Source of the DNA: GCA-2731375 sp002731375
GTDB lineage: Bacteria > Pseudomonadota > Alphaproteobacteria > GCA-2731375
NCBI GenBank assembly: GCA_030752605.1
Contig: JASMDX010000042.1
Coordinates: forward strand, 1 to 64,000
DNA: 64,000 nucleotides
Direction: 5' to 3'
Part shown: positions 58,447 through 64,000 of the stretch, in pieces
Layout of the letters: each line of letters opens with the position of its first letter
Position numbering within the stretch: the stretch's first letter is position 1
Notes under the pieces: model-generated
Told to the model about the DNA's origin: nothing
The model's input: only the letters and a program-made list of their open reading frames with translations
Database searches by the model: none
Position numbers and translations under genes: made by a program

Positions 58447-58639
58447 GGGCGTCCCAGCAGAGGCCGGCTGCCGGCTGGAAAGCGGGTGCCCAGGCAAACC
58501 CTTGGCGCCAGTTGCCGCTGGCATTGCCATTTCCGATACTATTGTTGTAGCGCGGTGAAAATGCTTATTGCCGTTCGGTCTACTTTCTTGATATTGAGGC
58601 ATTGGCCGTGGGGAGCCACTGAATCAAAGGAAGCAGACT

Positions 58640-58978
58640 ATGAGCGACAATCCAGTTTTCGACACCATCCAGGGCGAAATCGATGCCAATGACGTAGTGC
58701 TGTTCATGAAGGGCACGCCAGTATTTCCGCAATGCGGGTTTTCCTCCATGGTGGTGCAGGTATTGAGCCATGTCGGCGTCAAGTTCAAGGGCATCGACGT
58801 CCTGGCCGACGATGCGGTGCGCAACGGCATCAAGGAATTTTCTAATTGGCCTACCATTCCGCAGCTCTACGTCAAGGGCGAATTCGTCGGTGGCTGTGAC
58901 ATCGTCCGCGAAATGTTCGAGGCCGGCGAGCTGCAGGAGACCTTCCAGGCCAAAGGCATTGAAACCGAAACCACCTAG
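58640..58978 (+). CDS. grxD: Monothiol glutaredoxin (Grx4 family)
   Basis: This 112-aa protein carries the monothiol CGFS motif (Cys32), the KGTPVFPQCGFSSMVVQ loop, WPTIPQLYVKGEFVGGCDI and a C-terminal helix. Grx4-type proteins bind a bridging [2Fe-2S] cluster with glutathione, deliver clusters to targets, and form complexes with BolA. It belongs functionally with the bolA gene upstream. The start is ATG 58640. Confidence 0.97.
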   Translation: MSDNPVFDTIQGEIDANDVVLFMKGTPVFPQCGFSSMVVQVLSHVGVKFKGIDVLADDAVRNGIKEFSNWPTIPQLYVKGEFVGGCDIVREMFEAGELQETFQAKGIETETT

Positions 58979-58980
58979 CC

Positions 58981-59328
58981 ATGGCAGCGCCGGTTCCTTC
59001 GGCGATCCGGGACTATCACGCACACGTCTATTTTGATGCCGATAGCCGGGAATCCGCGCGCGCGCTGCGCGATGAGATCGAAGCGAACTTCAATATTGAA
59101 ATGGGGCGTTGGCACGAAAAGCGGGTCGGGCCGCACCCGAGGTGGAGCTATCAGGTCAAGTTTCGTGCGGATACCTTCGCCACCTTGGTTCCCTGGTTGA
59201 TGCTGAACCGGCGTGGCCTGACGGTATTTCTGCATCCGAACACAGGCGCGGCCCTTGAAGACCATCATGACTGGCCCATCTGGATGGGTGAAATGCTGCT
59301 CTTGGATTTGACGCTGTTTGAAGATTAG
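58981..59328 (+). CDS. DOPA 4,5-dioxygenase family protein
   Basis: This 115-aa protein matches the DODA-type DOPA 4,5-dioxygenase family: IRDYHAHVYFDADSRESA at the start, MGRWHEKRVGPHPRWSYQV, and FLHPNTGAALEDHHDWPIWM with several conserved His residues that could bind iron. Fungal members cleave DOPA; bacterial members are uncharacterised. It starts two bases after grxD, so the two may be translationally coupled, though the family link is not functional in any way I know. Confidence 0.9.
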   Translation: MAAPVPSAIRDYHAHVYFDADSRESARALRDEIEANFNIEMGRWHEKRVGPHPRWSYQVKFRADTFATLVPWLMLNRRGLTVFLHPNTGAALEDHHDWPIWMGEMLLLDLTLFED

Positions 59329-59370
59329 ACCATGTCGCAGGGCTTGGAGCCCAGAAATTAAAGTCTTATT

Positions 59371-60501
59371 TCACTCCAGGCTGGCCAGCAATTCGTCCGT
59401 GTGCTCCCCCAGGCCCGGCGCGGAGGGGACGACGCCAACCATGCCGTCGCCGAATTTGAAAGGCGGGTTGGGCACCAGGAAGCCTCCATCCGCATCTTCC
59501 ACCTTCGTCATCACGCCGCGGGCCACGCTATGCGCATCGGTCATGGCCTCACCCACCGTCCTATAACGTGAACAGGGCACACCGGCAGCGATCATATAAT
59601 TTTCACATTCATGGGCGGTCCGGGTGGAGGTCCAGCTTTCCATGCATGCGATCACTTCGTCCCAATGCTCCCGCCGATTGGGGGCGGTGATGAAACGGGG
59701 ATCAGTTTTCCATTCCGGATGGCCCATGGCATCGGCCATGTCCTCGAAAATTCTCTGACCGATGGGTGTGATGATGATGAAACCGTCCGAGGCGGCGGTC
59801 GGAGGGTACAAAATCCGTTTCGGCGCATCGGGAAACTGCGCCAGCTGGCATTCATAAACCAGCAGACTAATGACAGAGTCCATCAACGCCACATCGACGA
59901 ACTGGCCGACACCATTGCGTTCCTTACCCAAGAGAGCGGTCTGAATGGCGCCGAAGGCAAAAATCGCGGACATTACATCCGCCGTGTATACGCCGCATGT
60001 TTCAGGCCGGGTCAGTTCATCCTGATACTGCAACTGCGCCAAGTCCAAGCCGCTACCCGCATGGATCATCGGCGCATAGGCGGGCTCCATGGCGCGCGGA
60101 CCGGTTTGGCCAAAGCCGGATATGGCGCAATAGATCAAATCCGGATGATCCGCCACCAGCGTCGCATAATCAAGGCCCAGGCGCTTCATCACGCCGGGGC
60201 GAAAATTCTCCACTACGACATCGGCACTGGCAATCAGTTTCCTGGCCGCAGATAGGCCATCTTCGCTACGCAGATCTAGCACGGCGCTCTTCTTGCCGCA
60301 ATTGAGATGGGCGAAATAAGAGCTGGCGCCATCGCTGATGGGCGGCACGGCGCGAATAAGATCGCCTGCTTCGGACTCGATCTTGATGACCTCGGCGCCA
60401 CAATCAGAAAGCAAACGGGTACAATAGGGTCCGGCGATCACGGTGGTAAAATCGACGACACGGATCCCTGCCATTGGTGCGGTCGGCATGTTATTACTCA
60501 T
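59371..60501 (-). CDS. CaiB/BaiF family III CoA-transferase
   Basis: At 376 aa this is a family III CoA-transferase. The N-terminal MAGIRVVDFTTVIAGPYCTR and GAEVIKIESEAGDLIR are typical. Asp175 (GVYTADVMSAI) fits the catalytic Asp that carries the acyl anhydride. The racemase His is absent (Tyr at AYAPMIHAGSG), so it is a transferase rather than an epimerase. It would move CoA between organic acids, for example formyl-, succinyl- or aryl-CoA. It is convergent with the DODA-like gene and stands upstream of no obvious partner. Confidence 0.9.
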   Translation of the reverse strand: MSNNMPTAPMAGIRVVDFTTVIAGPYCTRLLSDCGAEVIKIESEAGDLIRAVPPISDGASSYFAHLNCGKKSAVLDLRSEDGLSAARKLIASADVVVENFRPGVMKRLGLDYATLVADHPDLIYCAISGFGQTGPRAMEPAYAPMIHAGSGLDLAQLQYQDELTRPETCGVYTADVMSAIFAFGAIQTALLGKERNGVGQFVDVALMDSVISLLVYECQLAQFPDAPKRILYPPTAASDGFIIITPIGQRIFEDMADAMGHPEWKTDPRFITAPNRREHWDEVIACMESWTSTRTAHECENYMIAAGVPCSRYRTVGEAMTDAHSVARGVMTKVEDADGGFLVPNPPFKFGDGMVGVVPSAPGLGEHTDELLASLE

Positions 60502-60589
60502 CCTCTCAAAACGCTTTACATCAAATCGAAGGTCAAAAATTTGCCGCCCATATTACGCCACCAGTCAGGCCAGCGGAAGTGAACTGAGC

Positions 60590-61624
60590 TCAAGGTTCGA
60601 CCCAGTGCTGCAACTGCGAGCCATAGGCGAAAACGGCCGGGGTACCGCCGGTGTGCAGGAACAGAACGTTGCCACCTTCGGGGAAGGTTTTGTTCGCGGC
60701 CAATGCCATCAGCCCGGCCATTACCTTGCCGGTATAGACTGGGTCCAGGAACAGGCCCTCGCAGCGCGCGGCCAGAACGATCGCGTCCGCAGTGGCCGGA
60801 TTCAGCTGACCATAACCGGGCGCCAACACCCCATCGAACAGATTTATATCCTGTTCCGAAACCACATCCTGCAGACCCAGCATTCTAGCCAGTTCCGCAC
60901 ATTGCAGGCCGATCCGCACCGTCTGTGCCTGCGCGTCCCGGCGCACACAGATGCCATGCACCGCTATGTCCTGGCCCAGGGCACGCAAGCCGAACAACAG
61001 GCCCGCGTGGCTGAAACCACTGCCCGACCCTATGATCATGGCATCGATCCTGGTGCCGTTGGCTTGCAACTGCACCACGATTTCACCAGCCGCCAGGACA
61101 TAACCCAGCGCACCAAGCGGCGGATGGCCGGGCGCAAGGGGGATGACATAAGGCTTTCGCCCCTCGGTCCGCAGGCCCTCGGCAATGGCCTGCACGGCCC
61201 TGTCTGCGCCATCCTCGTCCTCGCCTAAAGGGTAGGCATAGCGGTGAACACCCAGCAAATCACCTAGTAGAACATTGCCTGACTGACGGTAGGTAGCATC
61301 CACGTCGGGCACCCGTTCCTCTGCCTGGACATGCATGTCCATGCCCAGGCGGGCGCCGGCGGCGGCGGCCACGCGTACATAGTTCGATTGCACCGCACCA
61401 GTAATGACGACGGTATCGGCGCCCTGGGCCTGGGCCGCGCCAAAGTAAAATTCCAACTGCCGGGTCTTGTTGCCGCCAAAGGCCAGGCCGGTCATATCAT
61501 CCCGCTTTACGTATAGGTTCAGGCCAAGCTCCGTCGACAGCCTTGGCGCAGGCTGTATCACCGTCGGCAGCACCGAGAGTGGGACGCGGGGGTATTCCGA
61601 CAAGCGGCCGAATTTAGTGCTCAT
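60590..61624 (-). CDS. D-cysteine desulfhydrase/ACC deaminase family PLP enzyme
   Basis: This 344-aa enzyme is of the fold-type II PLP group. The PLP Lys is Lys53 in AFGGNKTRQLEFYFG, followed by TGAVQSNYVR, GSGSGFSHAGLLFG and LHTGGTPAVFAY, which are the cofactor and active-site loops. The family splits into D-cysteine desulfhydrases, which make pyruvate, sulfide and ammonia, and 1-aminocyclopropane-1-carboxylate deaminases; sequence by eye favours the former. The ATG at 61624 gives the normal N-terminus (MSTKFGRLSEYPRVPL); an upstream ATG at 61780 adds 52 atypical residues. Confidence 0.9.
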   Translation of the reverse strand: MSTKFGRLSEYPRVPLSVLPTVIQPAPRLSTELGLNLYVKRDDMTGLAFGGNKTRQLEFYFGAAQAQGADTVVITGAVQSNYVRVAAAAGARLGMDMHVQAEERVPDVDATYRQSGNVLLGDLLGVHRYAYPLGEDEDGADRAVQAIAEGLRTEGRKPYVIPLAPGHPPLGALGYVLAAGEIVVQLQANGTRIDAMIIGSGSGFSHAGLLFGLRALGQDIAVHGICVRRDAQAQTVRIGLQCAELARMLGLQDVVSEQDINLFDGVLAPGYGQLNPATADAIVLAARCEGLFLDPVYTGKVMAGLMALAANKTFPEGGNVLFLHTGGTPAVFAYGSQLQHWVEP

Positions 61625-61840
61625 TACGCAAATACTTCCAACAATTCGATTTCCATCGCCATACTTTCCAGGGCGCAGAATAACTTGCAAATCGAAGCCT
61701 GTCTTGACCGATATCCGTGACGCCTGGGCACGCCAAGGTCCATGCCGGCACATATAGGTCAAGGCGGGGCGCTGTTCCATTCGACGGTAACAGAGGATGG
61801 ATTCCCGGACTGCTAGAGCATGCCGCGGCTAATCGTCTTA

Positions 61841-62262
61841 TTAAGCAAAAAACATACCCACAAGCAGCTTATCGACGGTCTTGCCGTCACTGGCCAAGGG
61901 CATTCCGGCGCATTCGAAAGCTAGCCAGTCTTTCTCCACGAACTCGGAATTTTCGAACCAGCGTAAGGATTTCGAATTTTGCGCCATCCAGACATAAGCC
62001 GCGACGAGGACATCGTGATTGGCGCCGTCATATATATCCTCGAAATATAGGCCCGTTACATTCCGGTCTGTCTTTTCGGTGATATGGGTGCCAACAAGAC
62101 GCCAGCGAAAGCGCAGCTTCTCGCCCTCACGTAGAATATCGGCCATCGCGAGAAAGGGCAGCAACCCTGCGGTCAGATCCAGAGGGGAAATTTTGGCGCG
62201 AGATGGCAGTCTCCCATCGACGCACAAAGCCAGCCAGAATTCATGTATTCCACGCCAAAGCG
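61841..62262 (-). pseudogene. PAS_5-domain protein without a clear start
   Basis: The minus strand encodes a PAS_5 domain: FWLALCVDGRLPSRAKISPL, then RWRLVGTHITEKTDRNVTGL and YFEDIYDGANHDV, ending LLVGMFFA. The sequence upstream of TTG 62227 (RGIHEFWLAL) is still PAS_5-like, but no ATG/GTG start precedes the nearest stop near 62268. Translation from TTG 62227 (128 aa) is possible but would remove the first helix. I call it 5'-truncated with moderate confidence. PAS_5 proteins in this class sense unknown ligands. The gaps on either side (61625-61840, 62263-62436) show nothing else. Confidence 0.6.
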
Positions 62263-62436
62263 GAGACTATAGACTTCCTAAATCCGGGTTCCGTTGAGTC
62301 TTGAAACGTGTACGATCCGCCGCAGCCATGTTCAATCATATCGCAACCAAATTACCGGCGGTTAAGTAACATATAAATTACATTATATCCGGCACATAAT
62401 AATTGCAATATCCCTGCACCATCCGATCCCTGAATG

Positions 62437-63264
62437 CTATAGACCGCGTCTACAGAGTATTTCGATGGGCCGGGTACGCCCTTCCATTTGATTGCGGGCA
62501 GCGTTGCGGGCCTTTTCCTTGGCGTTGTCGCCCATGAGAATAAAATTACCCAATTTGGGCGGACCATCCCGGCGTACCGCTTCCTTCTGCTCCTCAAAGA
62601 ACTGACGCACGGCGTCGCTATTATCTTGTATGGACACAACATCAAAGCCGGCCCCGCGCAATGCATCCACCGTCTGCTGTTCGCTCAACAAATGCGAATG
62701 CACGCCATCGGAAGACCAGGGAGCGGGATAAATGACGTCGCCGCCATCACCCAATGCCAATTCCGATAAGGCAAAGCTGCCGCCAGGGCGCAGCACGCGA
62801 TAGGCCTCGCCGAACAGTGTGGTCTTATCGGCGATATTCATGGAGACATTTTGGGAATAGGCGGCGTCAAAGCGGCCGTCGGCAAAAGGTAAATCGGTTG
62901 CGCTGCCCCACTCGATGCTGATTTTGTCCGCCAAGCCGACGGCGGCGTTCAGACGCCGCGCGACATCGCAAAATTCGGCTGTCAGATCGATGCCAACCAT
63001 GCGGCAACCGTAGGTGCGGGCAAAATAACGGGCGGGCCCGCCGATCCCACTGCCGATATCCAGTATTTCATGCTCCGGTGCCGGTGCCAAGCTAGCTGCC
63101 AAATCCGCCGTGGCCGCCAGCCCACGGCCGTGAAAATGTTCCACCGGATCAAGTTCCTCCGGCTCCAAATTGGCCAGATCAACCCCGGCAGCAGCCAGCG
63201 CATCGGTAATTCCCCGGTACAGATCGCCCTGGCTGTAATGGCGCTCTACTTCATTGTCGGTCAT
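62437..63264 (-). CDS. SAM-dependent methyltransferase (class I)
   Basis: At 275 aa this matches the class I methyltransferases of the sterol/glycine-sarcosine N-methyltransferase type. An N-terminal helix (VERHYSQGDLYRGITDAL) precedes motif I, ILDIGSGIGGPARYFA. LPFADGRFDAAYSQNVSMNI gives motifs II-III, and YRVLRPGGSFALSEL follows. The substrate could be a small amine, a quinone or a lipid; nothing nearby decides. The ATG at 63264 (MTDNEVERHY) is preferred to 63288. It is divergent from the terminal SDR. Confidence 0.88.
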   Translation of the reverse strand: MTDNEVERHYSQGDLYRGITDALAAAGVDLANLEPEELDPVEHFHGRGLAATADLAASLAPAPEHEILDIGSGIGGPARYFARTYGCRMVGIDLTAEFCDVARRLNAAVGLADKISIEWGSATDLPFADGRFDAAYSQNVSMNIADKTTLFGEAYRVLRPGGSFALSELALGDGGDVIYPAPWSSDGVHSHLLSEQQTVDALRGAGFDVVSIQDNSDAVRQFFEEQKEAVRRDGPPKLGNFILMGDNAKEKARNAARNQMEGRTRPIEILCRRGL

Positions 63265-63332
63265 CAAGATTCCCCTCCACGTTGACACATGATACCGCTA
63301 TTCTGCGGCGAAACCAGCATGGGAGTATCGAG

Positions 63333-64000
63333 ATGCAAGTAACGGACAAGAACATTGTCGTGACTGGCGGGGCCAGCGGCATTGGTCGGGCCCTGGCTCG
63401 ACGTTTCGCCGCCGAGGGTGCCGCCAAGGTCGTCGTCGCTGATCTGAACGAAGAGGGCGCAACCGCCGTTGCCAACGAAATTGGCGGCCTGGCTATCGCC
63501 GCCAATGTTGGGGTTGAGGACGACGTCATCAATCTGGTCAAGACAACGGAAAGCCGTGTTGGCGCGATCGATTTGTTCTGCTCCAACGCCGGGATCGCGG
63601 TGCTTGGCGAACTGGAGAATACCAATGAGGAATGGCAGCGGGTATGGGATGTAAATCTGATGTCCCATGTCTATGCCGCCCGTGCCGTAGTGCCCGCGAT
63701 GATCGAACGGGGTGGCGGTTATCTCCTGAACACCTCCTCAGCCGCCGGTCTGCTTAGCCAGATTGGATCATCAACCTATTCGGCAACCAAGCATGCCGCC
63801 ATTGGCTTCGCCGAATGGCTGTCCATCACATACGGCAACCGGGGTATCAAGGTCTCGGTGCTGTGTCCACAGGCGGTGCGCACGGCGATGACGGCAGGCT
63901 TGGACAATGGCGGCGTCGCCGGTGTCGACGGCATGATGGAGGCCGAGGAGCTGGCCGAAACAGTCATTCAAACCCTGGCCGAGGAGCGCTTCCTATGCCT
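63333..64000 (+). CDS. SDR-family oxidoreductase (partial, runs off the window)
   Basis: A short-chain dehydrogenase starts at ATG 63333 with a good ribosome-binding site (GGGAG). It shows TGGASGIG (12-19), VVADLN (NAD-type Asp), SNAG in place of NNAG, and the catalytic SSAAGLLSQIGSSTYSATK. A little over 222 codons are present; the C-terminus lies beyond base 64000. Such enzymes reduce or oxidise alcohols and ketones; no substrate is suggested by the neighbours. Confidence 0.9.
   Translation, partial: MQVTDKNIVVTGGASGIGRALARRFAAEGAAKVVVADLNEEGATAVANEIGGLAIAANVGVEDDVINLVKTTESRVGAIDLFCSNAGIAVLGELENTNEEWQRVWDVNLMSHVYAARAVVPAMIERGGGYLLNTSSAAGLLSQIGSSTYSATKHAAIGFAEWLSITYGNRGIKVSVLCPQAVRTAMTAGLDNGGVAGVDGMMEAEELAETVIQTLAEERFLC

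Noticed and set aside
1..64000. CRISPR arrays, rRNA genes, prophage or integrative element
   Set aside because: No regularly spaced repeats, rRNA core sequences, integrase, or phage structural genes were seen; the only mobile trace is the transposase fragment at 18.5 kb.

Overview
The window looks like chromosomal DNA of a GC-rich alphaproteobacterium, probably from a Rhodospirillales-like lineage. Three things point there: the order purB - DUF1476 - purC - purS - purQ - purL - bolA - grxD, the yqeY-dnaG-rpoD cluster beside carA, and the small (731 aa) PurL that works with separate PurS and PurQ. No species is claimed. There is no rRNA, CRISPR array, phage or intact insertion sequence; the only IS trace is a short transposase fragment near 18.55 kb.

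Layout. 1-8.6 kb: a CAU-anticodon tRNA, a perfect 36-bp inverted repeat, rpoD, dnaG and yqeY on the minus strand; then carA (without carB), a D-aminoacylase-type amidohydrolase, a rhodanese and a PaaI-type thioesterase on the plus strand. 8.6-21.6 kb: accessory metabolism, with a group II PLP decarboxylase, a three-subunit HcnABC/opine-oxidase-like flavoenzyme, a hydantoinase/oxoprolinase pair with a SnoaL-like protein, and an IlvD/Edd dehydratase coupled to a YbfB/YjiJ-type transporter. 22-27 kb: housekeeping genes rpsD and cysS-cimA-trmJ.

27-34.8 kb: a CoA-thioester region with a thiolase-like protein lacking the nucleophilic Cys, its DUF35 partner, an SDR, a MAPEG protein and a three-subunit molybdenum hydroxylase. 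Its FAD subunit carries the extra four-Cys cluster loop of 4-hydroxybenzoyl-CoA reductase. 34.8-38.9 kb: DUF192 protein, a zinc-uptake operon (znuC-znuB-zur, no znuA) with a candidate Zur box at znuC, a ferredoxin, and a cytochrome-c-like protein whose haem motif is CxxYH. 39-48.3 kb: an alpha-methylacyl-CoA racemase-like protein, two tandemly duplicated acyl-CoA carboxyltransferases, SDRs, a DUF1185 protein and a third carboxyltransferase, with no biotin carboxylase in the window. 48.7-59.3 kb: the purine cluster, interrupted by an acyl-CoA synthetase/NIPSNAP/broken CoA-transferase segment and by a chemoreceptor fragment between bolA and grxD. 59.3-64 kb: a CoA-transferase, a D-cysteine-desulfhydrase-like PLP enzyme, a PAS_5 protein without a clear start, a methyltransferase, and an SDR cut off by the window end.

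A recurring theme is decay. About a dozen broken genes lie between intact ones, and many are sensory or motility genes: SAM-domain regulator, PAS sensor, histidine kinase, chemoreceptor, probable flagellin, PAS_5/pentapeptide protein and GcvR. The intact genes are mostly housekeeping plus CoA-thioester and amino-acid/amide catabolism. Functions come from reading motifs by eye; no database search was run.
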